64,000 nucleotides of DNA. Source: Desulfamplus sp. GTDB lineage: Bacteria > Desulfobacterota > Desulfobacteria > Desulfobacterales > Desulfobacteraceae. The stretch spans positions 26,910-90,909 of the forward strand of contig JADFZQ010000013.1 of NCBI GenBank assembly GCA_015232455.1, given 5' to 3'. Position numbers and translations under genes: made by a program. How positions within the stretch are numbered: position 1 is the stretch's first letter; each line of letters begins with the position of its first letter. Under the pieces are notes generated by a model. It did no database searches and had not been told where the DNA came from. It saw nothing but the letters and a program-made list of their open reading frames with translations. This document shows positions 45,048 through 54,897 of this stretch, one piece after another.

Positions 45048-45084
45048 GGAAAATAAATTATAAATAGAAGCAGTTGGAGTATAT

Positions 45085-45855
45085 ATGGGTAAAATTATTG
45101 CATTAGCTGGAAAAGGTGGGGTAGGAAAAACAACAGTTGCCTCACTTGTGCTGCGTTATTTTTCAAAAAAAGAACTTGGACCTGTATTGGCTGTAGATGC
45201 TGATCCAAACAGTAACCTTGGCGAAACTTTGGGAATGGATGTAATTAAAACAGTAGGCGATATAAGAGAAGATTTTATGAAAGACCCCCAAGGGGTTCCA
45301 TCAGGAATGGATAAAATTGTCTATCTTGAGATGCTTATGAATCAAGTTTTGATTGAACGAAAAGAGTTTGATCTTCTTGTTATGGGTCGTCAGGAGGGGC
45401 AGGGCTGTTATTGTATGGTGAATAATATTTTGAATAAATTTTCAGATGAGCTTGAGAAGAATTACAAATTTCTTTTGGTTGACAATGAGGCTGGTATGGA
45501 GCATCTAAGCCGCCGAACAAGTGGTAATATTGATATGCTTATTCTTGTAAGTGATTATGCTTTAAGAGGCTTGAGGGCTGTAGGAAGAATTAAAGAGATG
45601 ATTCCAAGTCTTAAACTTGGAGTTTCAAATATTGGTCTTGTTGTGAACCGTGCCCCATCAGAGCTTGGTAAGGCTTTTCTTGATGAGGCTGATAAAATCG
45701 GTGTGCAGATTCTTTCAACACTTCCAAATGATGACACTTTGCTTGAATTTGACATGGAAAGAAAATCTCTTCTTGATTTACCTGATGATTCAAAAGCAGT
45801 TGTTGCAGTTGATAGTTTGATGGAAAAGGTCTTAGGAATTGTAAATTCAAAATAG
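45085..45855 (+). CDS. cooC: CooC/AcsF-type ATPase for CODH/ACS maturation
   Basis: 256 aa. Deviant Walker A GKGGVGKTT (residues 9-17), AVDADPNSNLGETLG, and the CxC pair in GQGCYCMVN, the metal-binding site of CooC-family nickel chaperones. Homologues next to acs genes (AcsF) load Ni into the A- or C-cluster. The position within the Wood-Ljungdahl cluster, 58 bp before the acyl-CoA synthetase, suggests this copy serves the CODH/ACS complex. It is only moderately similar to the copy at 22086, so the two may serve different clusters or enzymes. Confidence 0.88.
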   Translation: MGKIIALAGKGGVGKTTVASLVLRYFSKKELGPVLAVDADPNSNLGETLGMDVIKTVGDIREDFMKDPQGVPSGMDKIVYLEMLMNQVLIERKEFDLLVMGRQEGQGCYCMVNNILNKFSDELEKNYKFLLVDNEAGMEHLSRRTSGNIDMLILVSDYALRGLRAVGRIKEMIPSLKLGVSNIGLVVNRAPSELGKAFLDEADKIGVQILSTLPNDDTLLEFDMERKSLLDLPDDSKAVVAVDSLMEKVLGIVNSK

Positions 45856-45913
45856 ATTTGTGCTATGTTAGCTTCAAACAAACCAATAGTTATAATGGAG
45901 AAGATAGAAGATA

Positions 45914-48040
45914 ATGGATAGACTTGACGCAATATTTGCCCCTGAATCAATAGCTGTTCTTGGTGCTTCTACTCAAAAAGGTAAAGTTGGACATGATATA
46001 TTTGCCAACATTTTGTATGGCGGCTATCAGGGAACTCTGTATCCTGTCAACCCGACTGCAAAATCAATTTTAAGCGTTAAATGCTATAAAAGCATCACCG
46101 CAATTCCTGACCCTGTTGACCTTGCTATGCTCATTTTACCACCTAAACGTTCTCTTAATGCTGTTGAAGAGTGTATTGCTAAAGGGGTTAAAGGTATTGT
46201 AATTGTTTCTGCTGGATTTAAAGAGGTTGGCGGCGAAGGACTTGAGATTGAACAAAAAATTCAACAAATGTGCAGAGATGCTAAAATTAGACTTGTTGGT
46301 CCAAACTGTCTTGGAGTTATTAATCCTGCACCATCAGTATCATTAAATGCCAGCTTTTCCAAACGAATGCCATCTTATGGAAATATATCTTTTATCTCTC
46401 AAAGCGGGGCATTATGCACAGCAGTTCTTGACTTTGCAGCGGATAAAGGTTTTGGATTCTCAAAATTTATATCAATTGGCAATAAAGCTGATGTTGATGA
46501 GCTTGATCTCTTGCGATACTACCACAACGACCCTCATACTGATGTTGTGATGATCTACATGGAAGAGCTTTCTCGAGAGGCTAAAGAGTTTATATCTGAG
46601 GTTAGACAGATGACTTCGGGCATTAATCCAACTCCAGTTGTTGTAATAAAATCTGGCACATCTGACGCTGGTGCTGCTGCTGCTGCATCTCATACTGGTT
46701 CACTTGCTGGTTCTGATACAATATATGATGCAATTTTTGAGCAATCTGGAATTATAAGATGTCGAACAGTTAATGAGCTTTTTGATTATGCTCAGGCAAT
46801 TGCCTCTAAGAAAGTTCCAAAAGGAGATAAGATAGCTATTGTTACCAATGCAGGTGGTCCGGGTATAATTGCCACAGATATGAGTGAACATTCAGGGTTA
46901 AAACTTGCTAAATTTTCTGATGAGACAGTCAAAGAGCTTCATAAATATCTGCCTCCTACAGCCAATTTTCATAATCCAGTTGATGTTATTGGAGATGCAG
47001 CAAGAGATCGTTATGAAAACACCCTTGCTACAGTTATGAGTGATGCTGGTGTTGACAGTGTTCTAATTATTCTTACTCCTCAATCAATGACAGATGCAAT
47101 GGGAACTGCTGAAGCAATTGTAAGTATTGCAAAAAGATCAGTAAAACCAATTGTCTGTGCATTTATGGGTGTTGTTGACGTCTCAGATGGTGTCAAACTT
47201 CTTCAGCAAAACAATGTGCCTGTTTATCAATTTCCAGAGAGTGCAGCCCGTGCCTTAGGTGCTTTATATTCTCAACAAAAGTGGTTATCACGCAAAATTC
47301 TTCCTCAATATCGTTTAGAGTTTGACAGAACAAAAGCTGATGAAATCATTAATAAACACCTTGACGCTGGTCAATATCTTCTTGATGAGATGGACGGAAG
47401 CGAACTTCTAAAATGTTATGGATTTAAAACTCTCCAGATGGAGATTGCAGAGACAGCGGAAAAAGCCGTTGAAATTGCAGATCGCATAGGCTACCCAGTT
47501 GTAATGAAGATAGTCTCTCCTCAAATTCTTCATAAATCTGACGCGGGAGGTGTTAAAGTTGGTATTGAGACTTCGACTGAAGTACGTTCAGCCTATGAGA
47601 GAATTATTAAATCAGCAGCAGACTATAATCCATCTGCCGAACTTAAAGGGGTTTTAATTCAAGAGATGGCAGTTGCAGGAAAAGAGGTTATTCTTGGAGT
47701 GAGCCGCCACCCCGGGTTTGGTCATGCAGTAATGTTTGGGCTTGGAGGTATATTTGTTGAGGTTTATAAAGATGTGGTTTTTAGAATGGCTCCAATGGGA
47801 AGAAATGTGGTTCGCAGAATGGTGAAAAGCATTAAAGGTTATCCAATTCTTGCGGGCTTCAGAGGCGAACCTCAATGCGATATTGAAATGCTTGAAAAGA
47901 ACCTCGTAAGCCTAAGAGCTATGGTTGATAACCACCCTGTAATTAAGGAGCTTGATATAAACCCGCTCTTTGTGCATAAAGAGAGAGAAGGGACAACTGT
48001 TGCTGATATTATCATCAAATTAGAACCAATTGTTAAATGA
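45914..48040 (+). CDS. ADP-forming acyl-CoA (acetyl-CoA) synthetase, fused alpha and beta subunits
   Basis: 708 aa. The N-terminal CoA-binding domain starts SIAVLGASTQKGKVG, followed by the succinyl-CoA-ligase-like domains; the segment around SHTGSLAGSD is characteristic of the ACD family. The C-terminal 230 residues form an ATP-grasp domain (KIVSPQILHKSDAGGVKVG). The enzyme makes acetate and ATP from acetyl-CoA, ADP and phosphate, reversibly. Next to CODH/ACS genes it could either save energy from acetyl-CoA or activate acetate. Substrate range is inferred. It lies 58 bp after the cooC-type gene and 30 bp before the DUF1844 gene, likely one operon. Confidence 0.92.
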   Translation: MDRLDAIFAPESIAVLGASTQKGKVGHDIFANILYGGYQGTLYPVNPTAKSILSVKCYKSITAIPDPVDLAMLILPPKRSLNAVEECIAKGVKGIVIVSAGFKEVGGEGLEIEQKIQQMCRDAKIRLVGPNCLGVINPAPSVSLNASFSKRMPSYGNISFISQSGALCTAVLDFAADKGFGFSKFISIGNKADVDELDLLRYYHNDPHTDVVMIYMEELSREAKEFISEVRQMTSGINPTPVVVIKSGTSDAGAAAAASHTGSLAGSDTIYDAIFEQSGIIRCRTVNELFDYAQAIASKKVPKGDKIAIVTNAGGPGIIATDMSEHSGLKLAKFSDETVKELHKYLPPTANFHNPVDVIGDAARDRYENTLATVMSDAGVDSVLIILTPQSMTDAMGTAEAIVSIAKRSVKPIVCAFMGVVDVSDGVKLLQQNNVPVYQFPESAARALGALYSQQKWLSRKILPQYRLEFDRTKADEIINKHLDAGQYLLDEMDGSELLKCYGFKTLQMEIAETAEKAVEIADRIGYPVVMKIVSPQILHKSDAGGVKVGIETSTEVRSAYERIIKSAADYNPSAELKGVLIQEMAVAGKEVILGVSRHPGFGHAVMFGLGGIFVEVYKDVVFRMAPMGRNVVRRMVKSIKGYPILAGFRGEPQCDIEMLEKNLVSLRAMVDNHPVIKELDINPLFVHKEREGTTVADIIIKLEPIVK

Positions 48041-48070
48041 GTGTTTTTTTTGATTAGGAGATTTTGAATA

Positions 48071-48406
48071 ATGGCTCAAGGAAGAGATTTTGTAGGCAAA
48101 GATTTTGTAATGAAAGAGTCCAAAAATGGCTCAGAAGAGTATCCTTGTAATAATAAACAGCTACCAGAAATTGATTTTTCAACTTTTATTATGTCTCTTC
48201 ATTCATCTGCACTTGTTCAGCTTGGAGAGATTCCTGACCCTGTTACAGGCACAAGAACAAAGGATTTGTCTATTGCAAAACAGACAATCGATTTAATTGC
48301 AATGCTTGATAAAAAGACAATTGGGAATCTTGATTTAGAAGAGGATAGAATTATTAAGAGCTTGTTACATGAACTAAGAATGACCTATGTTAAGGTAAAA
48401 TATTGA
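48071..48406 (+). CDS. DUF1844 domain protein
   Basis: 111 aa. After a variable N-terminus of about 35 residues comes the DUF1844 pattern: FSTFIMSLHSSALVQLGEIPDP, then LSIAKQTIDLIAMLDKKTIGNLD and a C-terminal helical LLHELRMTYV. The family is found widely in deltaproteobacteria and acidobacteria; its function is unknown. It is co-directional with the acyl-CoA synthetase gene 30 bp upstream and ispE 60 bp downstream. It has no signal peptide. Confidence 0.88.
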   Translation: MAQGRDFVGKDFVMKESKNGSEEYPCNNKQLPEIDFSTFIMSLHSSALVQLGEIPDPVTGTRTKDLSIAKQTIDLIAMLDKKTIGNLDLEEDRIIKSLLHELRMTYVKVKY

Positions 48407-48466
48407 TAACACAACACAATTATCAATAGATTTGTTGGCTGTATATCCTTAAAAAAAAGTTGTAAA

Positions 48467-49486
48467 ATGGTTATAAAATCTCCTGCAAAGATCAACCTAT
48501 TTTTGTATGTTACGGGAAGGCGTGATAACGGTTACCACGATCTATTCACACTAATGTCATGTGTTGATCTTTATGATGAGATTGAACTTACATTTAACCA
48601 ACCCAATACCTATGTTGTATGTAACAGCCCTGATATACCTAAAGATGAGGCAAATATTGCATTCAAAGCTGTAACTTTATTCAATAAATATTTTATTTCA
48701 AAATGTTCTATTTCAGACAATTGTTTTAACTCTTCTTTTGTAAAAGGAGTTAAAATAGATATTAAGAAAAATATACCAGTTGGTGCGGGGCTTGGTGGTG
48801 GTAGTAGCAATGCAGCATCAGTTTTAAAAGCTATTAATCAATTTTATGGAAATCCATTTTCATTAAATGAATTGATGGAAATGGGGCTTAAACTTGGTGC
48901 TGATGTTCCGTTTTTTATTCTTGGCAGAACTGCAATTGCTGAAGGGGTTGGAGAAGAGTTGACACCATTGCCTTTATCTACACCATTGTTTGAATTAGAA
49001 CAATTAGAAGCATCAAAAGCAAAAGATAAAATAGAGAAATCAAGAACCAAAGATAAAAAAAATATCTATATTTTGCTTTTTTATCCGGGTTTAAGTGCTT
49101 CTACAGCCCAAGTATATAAAAATCTTGATTTAGCATTGACAAAATCTGTTAAATCTAATAATAAGTGCCTTCTAAAAAGCTCTGATATTATTCAGAGGCT
49201 AAATATCATTAAGGGATTGGTTCACAATGACCTTGAATTGACTACTTGTGATTTATACCCTGAAATTGGATTGTTCAAAAAAGAGTTACTTTATTATCTT
49301 GATTATGATAAAGAGTTATCAGAGGGTCTTTTGTTACCTCAAAAGATAATGATGACAGGAAGTGGGTCAACTTTTTTTTCTCTTTTTTATGATTATGAAA
49401 AAGCTCAACTCTGCTTTAATGAACTTTCCGAAAAATGGAAATTTACAAAAAGACAAGTTTTTATAACTTCATTTGTAAATTTTTGA
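48467..49486 (+). CDS. ispE: 4-diphosphocytidyl-2-C-methyl-D-erythritol kinase
   Basis: 339 aa. GHMP-kinase motifs SPAKINLFLYVTGRRDNGYH (residues 4-23) and the ATP loop PVGAGLGGGSSNAAS (about 104-118), with a third motif near MMTGSGSTFFSLF. It phosphorylates CDP-ME in the MEP isoprenoid pathway. It is longer than E. coli IspE because of Lys-, Ser- and Asn-rich insertions (near 180-200 and 225-245). It precedes tRNA-Gln and prs, an order (ispE, tRNA-Gln, prs, rplY, pth) common in deltaproteobacteria. Confidence 0.94.
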   Translation: MVIKSPAKINLFLYVTGRRDNGYHDLFTLMSCVDLYDEIELTFNQPNTYVVCNSPDIPKDEANIAFKAVTLFNKYFISKCSISDNCFNSSFVKGVKIDIKKNIPVGAGLGGGSSNAASVLKAINQFYGNPFSLNELMEMGLKLGADVPFFILGRTAIAEGVGEELTPLPLSTPLFELEQLEASKAKDKIEKSRTKDKKNIYILLFYPGLSASTAQVYKNLDLALTKSVKSNNKCLLKSSDIIQRLNIIKGLVHNDLELTTCDLYPEIGLFKKELLYYLDYDKELSEGLLLPQKIMMTGSGSTFFSLFYDYEKAQLCFNELSEKWKFTKRQVFITSFVNF

Positions 49487-49512
49487 AATATTAACTAACT
49501 ACTTTGGAATAA

Positions 49513-49587
49513 TGGGGCGTCGTCAAGCGGTAAGACACAGGATTTTGATTCCTGCATTCGGAGGTTCGAATCCTCCCGCCCCAGCCA
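49513..49587 (+). tRNA. tRNA-Gln (UUG anticodon)
   Basis: 75 nt with encoded CCA. Acceptor stem TGGGGCG/CGCCCCA, D arm with AAGCGGTAAGAC, anticodon stem CAGGA/TCCTG with loop containing TTG, and T arm GGAGGTTCGAATCCTCC. It lies between ispE and prs, with a terminator-like hairpin just after. Confidence 0.96.
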
Positions 49588-49627
49588 ATAAAAAATAGTT
49601 TTTCTAAGAGAGCGTTTCTCAACATCG

Positions 49628-49669
49628 ATCTATCCCGAAGGTAACATATTTAGGATAGATAATTTTTTT
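49628..49669 (+). terminator. Hairpin with T-tract after tRNA-Gln
   Basis: 8-bp stem ATCTATCC with GGATAGAT followed by AATTTTTTT. It sits between the tRNA and prs and would end or attenuate the ispE-tRNA transcript. Confidence 0.65.
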
Positions 49670-49680
49670 GGAGCAATTTT

Positions 49681-50619
49681 ATGAACACAATGTCGCTTTT
49701 TTCTGGCAACTCTAATCCTGCTCTTGCTGGAAAAATTGCTGATTATCTTTCTATACATCTTGGCAAAGCAAAGTTAAACCGGTTCAGCGATGGCGAGATT
49801 CAAGTTGAGATTCAAGAAAATGTCAGAAGACAGGAAGTTTTTGTAATTCAATCAACATGTAACCCTGTTAATGACAACTTAGTTGAACTCCTTTTAATGA
49901 TTGACGCTCTCAAACGCTCTTCAGCAAGCTATATCACCGCTGTTATTCCCTATTTTGGTTATGCTCGTCAGGATAAGAAAGTTGCACCTCGTGTTCCTAT
50001 AAGTGCTAAATTAGTTGCTGATCTTCTTACTAACACTGGAGTCAATCGTATTATAACATTAGATCTACATGCAGGTCAGATACAGGGTTTTTTTAATATT
50101 CCAGTGGATAATCTATATGCTTCCCCAGTTATGCTTGATTATATCAAGTCCAATGTTTCAGGAGATCTTGCTGTTGTCTCACCTGACGCTGGAGGTGTAG
50201 AGAGAGCAAGAGCTTTTGCTAAACGTCTCAACGCAACTCTTGCAATTGTTGATAAACGTAGAAGTGCTCCTAATCAGGCAAAAGCAATGGCGATTATTGG
50301 AGATGTGCAGGATAAAGTTGTTATAATTTTTGATGATATGGTTGACACTGCGGGAACATTAACAGAAGCTGCTGGAATTATTAAAGCAAAAGGTGCGAAA
50401 TCTGTTATTGCTTGCTGCACACACGCTGTATTATCTGGACCCGCTGTTGAAAGGATTGACAACTCCTCTTTAGAGGCACTTGTAGTTACAGATACTATAC
50501 CTTTGACAGACAATGCTATGCAATCTAAGAAGATTAAGCAGCTTTCCATATCAAAACTTGTTGGTGAAGCGATTATTAGAAGTTATAGAGGGGATTCTGT
50601 TCATTGTCTTTTCGTTTAA
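49681..50619 (+). CDS. prs: Ribose-phosphate pyrophosphokinase
   Basis: 312 aa, normal length. N-terminal [18 protein letters not shown], the RFSDGEIQV segment, the metal/PRPP loop [15 protein letters not shown] and the flexible [13 protein letters not shown] loop identify PRPP synthetase. It makes PRPP from ribose-5-phosphate and ATP for nucleotide, His and Trp synthesis (compare pyrE at 24750 and trpE at 54898). It follows tRNA-Gln and ends in a terminator-like hairpin before rplY. Confidence 0.97.
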   Translation: MNTMSLFSGNSNPALAGKIADYLSIHLGKAKLNRFSDGEIQVEIQENVRRQEVFVIQSTCNPVNDNLVELLLMIDALKRSSASYITAVIPYFGYARQDKKVAPRVPISAKLVADLLTNTGVNRIITLDLHAGQIQGFFNIPVDNLYASPVMLDYIKSNVSGDLAVVSPDAGGVERARAFAKRLNATLAIVDKRRSAPNQAKAMAIIGDVQDKVVIIFDDMVDTAGTLTEAAGIIKAKGAKSVIACCTHAVLSGPAVERIDNSSLEALVVTDTIPLTDNAMQSKKIKQLSISKLVGEAIIRSYRGDSVHCLFV

Positions 50620-50669
50620 CTTCTGTTTAACTTCTATATTGATTATATAGACAACTAAAAAATAAACTT

Positions 50670-50699
50670 TAGGGACGGCTTATTAGTCGTCCCTATTTT
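50670..50699 (+). terminator. Terminator between prs and rplY
   Basis: 8-bp stem TAGGGACG with CGTCCCTA and a TTTT tail, 50 bp after the prs stop codon and just before rplY, so it may be partial. Confidence 0.65.
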
Positions 50700-50705
50700 C
50701 ATAAA

Positions 50706-51332
50706 ATGGAGGATAAAAATTTGGAACTTATTGACTTAAAAGCTGAAATCAGAGAAGGCAGTGGTAAAACCGCTGCTCGTGCTGTCAGAAAAAATAATGC
50801 AATCCCAGCCATTCTTTACGGACCCCAAGCTGAACCCTTACTTCTTTCGCTATCAGACTATGATTTCTCTGAAATGATAAGAAAAAATGGTTCTGCAGGC
50901 CTCTTTATAAACCTTGCAGTTTCAGGAGATTCTAAACCAGCAAGAACGGTTCTTTTAAAAGAAATTCAGAAAGATACATTTGGACTTCAATATCTTCATG
51001 CAGATTTTCAGGAAGTTGATATTAATGCCAAAATTTCAGTTATGGTGCCTGTAGAGACAACGGGCGTTGCTCCTGGTATCAAAGCTGGAGGACTTTTGCA
51101 GATTATCCGTAGAGAGCTTGAGCTTATTTGTCGTCCAATTGATGTGCCTGAATCTGTATCTATTGATGTCTCAAATCTTGAGATAGGAGATGCTATTCAT
51201 GTTAAGGACATTGATCTTGGAGAGAATATTCAGATTCCTCATGAGGTAAATTTCACAGTAATCACATTAGTTCCACCAACCACTGACAAAGCATCTAAAT
51301 CTAAAGACGCTGGTGAACAGGCGTCTGAGTAA
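50706..51332 (+). CDS. rplY: 50S ribosomal protein L25/general stress protein Ctc
   Basis: 208 aa. The N-terminal L25 domain (LKAEIREGSGKTAARAVRKN) binds 5S rRNA; the C-terminal beta domain (from about residue 100) marks the longer TL5/Ctc form. The ATG at 50706 lacks an upstream site, while GGAGG inside the first codons lies eight bases before a TTG at 50721, which would start the protein at LELIDLKA, the position usual in the family. The TTG start is therefore more likely. Followed 52 bp later by pth, as in many bacteria. Confidence 0.93.
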   Translation: MEDKNLELIDLKAEIREGSGKTAARAVRKNNAIPAILYGPQAEPLLLSLSDYDFSEMIRKNGSAGLFINLAVSGDSKPARTVLLKEIQKDTFGLQYLHADFQEVDINAKISVMVPVETTGVAPGIKAGGLLQIIRRELELICRPIDVPESVSIDVSNLEIGDAIHVKDIDLGENIQIPHEVNFTVITLVPPTTDKASKSKDAGEQASE

Positions 51333-51384
51333 TTGAGTAATAAATTGCATAATAATTTAAGATCATAGATAATCTGTTGAAGAT

Positions 51385-51966
51385 ATGACAGATAGTTTAA
51401 TTTATATGGTGGCGGGTTTAGGGAATCCTGGAAAGGAGTATTCTAAAACCCGTCATAATATGGGTTTTATAGTGTTAGAAGAGCTTGCCCGCAGATATAA
51501 TCTCGCCTTTAATAAGTCTCGTTTTGATGCTGATATTGCAAAAGGTAGTATCGAAAAGAAGCAGACCGTTCTTGTTAAACCCCAATCATACATGAATAGA
51601 AGTGGTTTTCCTATTCAGCAAATCTCCTCTTATTTTAAAATTGAACATAACAATATCATTATTGTGCATGATGAAATTGATCTGCCTTTTGGACGCATTA
51701 TGATTGTAAAAGATCGGGGACATGGTGGACACAATGGTATTCGCTCTATCATAGATATACTTGGCACAAAAAATTTTATCCGAATTAGGGTAGGAGTAGG
51801 TCGCCCTGATAAGAAAAATGATGGAGACAAAGTTGTTGGTCATGTTTTGAGCAGCTTTACAAGCGATGAGCAAAAAGAAGTTGATTCTCTTGTAAAACGA
51901 GCAGCAGATGCCTCCGTTCTTATTTTATCACAAGATGTCCAGATAGCGATGAACTCGTTTAATTAG
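51385..51966 (+). CDS. pth: Peptidyl-tRNA hydrolase
   Basis: 193 aa. The segment MVAGLGNPGKEYSKTRHNMGF (with catalytic His and conserved Asn), KPQSYMNRSG and the central HDEIDLPFG and GGHNGIRSI blocks are Pth signatures. It frees tRNA from peptidyl-tRNA lost by ribosomes. It is in the normal place after rplY. Nothing unusual is seen. It converges on the hybrid kinase gene. Confidence 0.96.
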   Translation: MTDSLIYMVAGLGNPGKEYSKTRHNMGFIVLEELARRYNLAFNKSRFDADIAKGSIEKKQTVLVKPQSYMNRSGFPIQQISSYFKIEHNNIIIVHDEIDLPFGRIMIVKDRGHGGHNGIRSIIDILGTKNFIRIRVGVGRPDKKNDGDKVVGHVLSSFTSDEQKEVDSLVKRAADASVLILSQDVQIAMNSFN

Positions 51967-52055
51967 ATCAAATCCATACTTCTTGATTTGATTATTAATA
52001 TGAAGTTTATACGAAGTCATATTTAAAGGTCGTAATCTAATTATTAGATTAGATT

Positions 52056-54575
52056 TTACAGAAGCCATTTTTCGAGAATTTTATTAAGAGGATCAGGGCG
52101 AATTGGTTTTGCAAGATAGTCGTTCATACCTACTTGAAGGCATTTTTCACGATCTCCTTTCATTGCATTAGCAGTCATTGCAATAATCGTAATATCTTTA
52201 TCAATAACACCAGTGTCTGGGTTTCTTATTAAACGTGTTGCCTCGTATCCATCCATCTCAGGCATTTGACAATCCATAAACACGATATCATAGTTAATAC
52301 TTCTTAGTACCTTTATTGCCTCTTCCCCATTACAAACTACATCAGCATGAAATCCCAATTTTTTAAGGATACTTAATGCAACTTTCTGGTTTATAATGTT
52401 ATCTTCGGCAATCAAAATACGTGCATTTTGCCTCTGATCCTCTGTCATAAGGCACTCAATTTTTGTTTCTGAAGTAGCAGATGGCTTAAACAACTCTCCA
52501 TCAACACCCATAAGCCCAATAATTGTATTGTATAGCTTAGATGACTTTACAGGCTTAGTTAAACTTGCAGACAACGACTTTCTCTCGTAATTTTGAATAT
52601 ATCTACGTTCTATCATAGATGTCATCATAATAAGTCGGGTATTTTGTAAATCTGGATTTTGTATAATCTTTTGTTCTAATATATATCCGCTCATCTCTGG
52701 CATCTTGGCATCAATTAGAACAATATCAAAAGGTGAGCCACATTTAACAGCATCTCCCATTTTTTGTAGAGCCATCTCTCCATTAGAAGCCTCATCATAC
52801 CTAAATCCCCATGTTTTTAACTGCTCTTGTACCATTAAACGACATTTTGCATTGTCATCAACAATAAGAATTTTAACAGGAGCTTTCACTATCCCTATAT
52901 TTCTATTTTTGGCTTGACCATCATCAATATTGTTAAAAACTGAGCTTGCTGAAATTGCTGAATTATCACATATTTTATCACTAACCTGTTTTTTAAATAT
53001 TGCTGTAAACCAGAACTCAGAACCTTTGCCAAGCTCACTCTTTACGCCAATTTCGCCCCCCATCATTTCAGCTAACTGTTTTGAGATAGCAAGCCCAAGC
53101 CCTGTGCCTCCATATTTTCTGGTTGTGGAACTGTCAACTTGATAGAACGATTCAAAAAGAGATTTGACCCCATTTTCAGGAATCCCAATACCTGTATCTG
53201 ATATCGAAAAACGAAGTGTTGTATAGCTATCTTCTTTGGTCTGATTCGGGTTTTCTATTTGAAGAACGCTATCAACTCGGAGTTTATTATCTATAAGAGT
53301 ACTGTTTTTCATCTGGCTATCTTTTTCAACGCTCACCCTTATTGACACATCACCTTGTTTAGTAAATTTGATAGAATTTCCCATAAGGTTAATGATTATC
53401 TGGCGTAACCTTCCAGGATCTCCAAATAGAAGAGGGTGAACATCGCTCTCAACAATGCAAAGGTACTCCAATCCCTTTCCTTGTGCTTTTATTGCAAGTA
53501 AATCGTTGACTTCCTCTAAAACAACTTTTAAGTCAAATTCAATATTTTCAAGCTCAAGTTTACCAGCTTCAATTTTTGAGTAATCCAAAATATCGTTTAT
53601 TATATCAAGCAACAACTCTGCACTTGTGCTGACTATATTTGCATATTCCCTTTGCTCACGGCTAAGGTCAGTTCCGCGAAGAAGCCCAATCATTCCTATA
53701 ATACCATTCATCGGGCTTCTTATTTCGTGGCTCATATTAGCAAGAAATTGACTTTTTGCCTTGTTTGCAGCTTCTGCGGCATCTCTTGCTATTCTTAACT
53801 CTTCAGCTCTTTTTTTCTCTGTAACATCTTCAACAATACCCTCAAAGTAGAGGTCGTCAGAGTCAGGGTCAATTACTACGTGTGCATTGATGCTTACATC
53901 AACTATGTTTCCTTGTTTGTGCCTGTATTGAGTTTCAAATCCCTTTATTTTTCCACTTTCTAATAAAACATTTACAAATTTCTTACGATCTGGAGGATGT
54001 TTGTAGAGCTGCTTGCTAACATCAGTTATCTCACGTAAAAGTTCGTCAGGTGAAGAGTAGCCACATATTTTTGCCATAGCAGCATTGACAGTAAGAAATC
54101 TGCCAGCAAGGTTGACCTGAAATATTCCTTGAACTGAGTTATCAAATATGCTGCGATATTTTTTTTCTGATGCTTTAAGCTGCTCCTGATTAGCAAGAAG
54201 TTTTTCTTGATTGTTAAGGTTTTTAACCCAAGAGTCAAACATCTTTACCGCAACTTTAGCAAGCGGCTTTACAACATCTAATTTTCCAGTTATCCCAAAT
54301 GCAGCTACTTTTTCTCCATCAATAATAATTGGGCAGTTGAACCCTTCCCTTACTAAAGGGTTAATGGCTGCCTCTTCTTTAGTAACAGCATACTCATCTG
54401 TTTGGTTAAACATTATTTTTTTAGCACCTGAATGAGGATTACCAATCCTTGACTTATCTGTGGCACGCACAATATAGCCATTCTCATCATATATAAGAAC
54501 AGGGAAGCCAGTTTCTGACCACACTACATCCATAAAATGTTCTGCCAACTCTAAAAGTTTGTTTGAGAGCTTCAT
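52056..54575 (-). CDS. Hybrid histidine kinase with diacid-recognition-like sensor, PAS and two receiver domains
   Basis: 839 aa, no membrane helices, so cytoplasmic. Order: an N-terminal domain like the sugar-diacid recognition (Diacid_rec/CdaR) sensor (about 1-115), PAS (about 140-260), HisKA with His in NMSHEIRSP (about 280), HATPase (EVNDLLAI to [10 protein letters not shown]), receiver 1 (KILIVDDNA, Asp in LIDAKMPE) and receiver 2 (RILIAEDN, Asp in FMDCQMPE). It lacks an HPt domain, so a separate HPt protein such as that at 31269 is needed for relay. Divergent from trpE. Confidence 0.93.
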   Translation of the reverse strand: MKLSNKLLELAEHFMDVVWSETGFPVLIYDENGYIVRATDKSRIGNPHSGAKKIMFNQTDEYAVTKEEAAINPLVREGFNCPIIIDGEKVAAFGITGKLDVVKPLAKVAVKMFDSWVKNLNNQEKLLANQEQLKASEKKYRSIFDNSVQGIFQVNLAGRFLTVNAAMAKICGYSSPDELLREITDVSKQLYKHPPDRKKFVNVLLESGKIKGFETQYRHKQGNIVDVSINAHVVIDPDSDDLYFEGIVEDVTEKKRAEELRIARDAAEAANKAKSQFLANMSHEIRSPMNGIIGMIGLLRGTDLSREQREYANIVSTSAELLLDIINDILDYSKIEAGKLELENIEFDLKVVLEEVNDLLAIKAQGKGLEYLCIVESDVHPLLFGDPGRLRQIIINLMGNSIKFTKQGDVSIRVSVEKDSQMKNSTLIDNKLRVDSVLQIENPNQTKEDSYTTLRFSISDTGIGIPENGVKSLFESFYQVDSSTTRKYGGTGLGLAISKQLAEMMGGEIGVKSELGKGSEFWFTAIFKKQVSDKICDNSAISASSVFNNIDDGQAKNRNIGIVKAPVKILIVDDNAKCRLMVQEQLKTWGFRYDEASNGEMALQKMGDAVKCGSPFDIVLIDAKMPEMSGYILEQKIIQNPDLQNTRLIMMTSMIERRYIQNYERKSLSASLTKPVKSSKLYNTIIGLMGVDGELFKPSATSETKIECLMTEDQRQNARILIAEDNIINQKVALSILKKLGFHADVVCNGEEAIKVLRSINYDIVFMDCQMPEMDGYEATRLIRNPDTGVIDKDITIIAMTANAMKGDREKCLQVGMNDYLAKPIRPDPLNKILEKWLL

Positions 54576-54760
54576 AATGTTAATATCTACCTTAATGCAA
54601 ATATTCTTATATTTAATTTAATGTAATTTATACTATAGTTTACCAGATAATTAAATTGGCAGAATAGCTCTATAACTCCACGAATAAAGGGCTGTTGAAC
54701 CAAAACACTTTCTTAAAAAACTATATAATATGAGATGTAATAAGTAAATTAAAAAACCTA

Positions 54761-54784
54761 TTTGTTTCTATTAATAGAAACAAA
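54761..54784. promoter_or_regulatory. 24-bp palindrome upstream of trpE
   Basis: Perfectly symmetric TTTGTTTCTATT and complement, ending five bases before a TTGACA -35 element. Candidate operator for the trp operon or the divergent kinase. Confidence 0.5.
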
Positions 54785-54788
54785 ATGC

Positions 54789-54817
54789 TTGACAAAACCA
54801 TCTCTAAATTGTAATCA
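54789..54817 (+). promoter_or_regulatory. Candidate sigma70 promoter of trpEG
   Basis: TTGACA, 17-bp spacer, TAATCA, about 75 bp upstream of the likely transcript leader of trpE. A second hairpin, AACCAC-N8-GTGGTT (54840-54859), lies in the leader. No Trp-rich leader peptide is visible. Confidence 0.55.
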
Positions 54818-54897
54818 GTTGTTAAATAATAACATTCTTAACCACTATAAAATGTGGTTGATTCAATTAATTATAAACAAGTTGGGATTAGGCAAAT

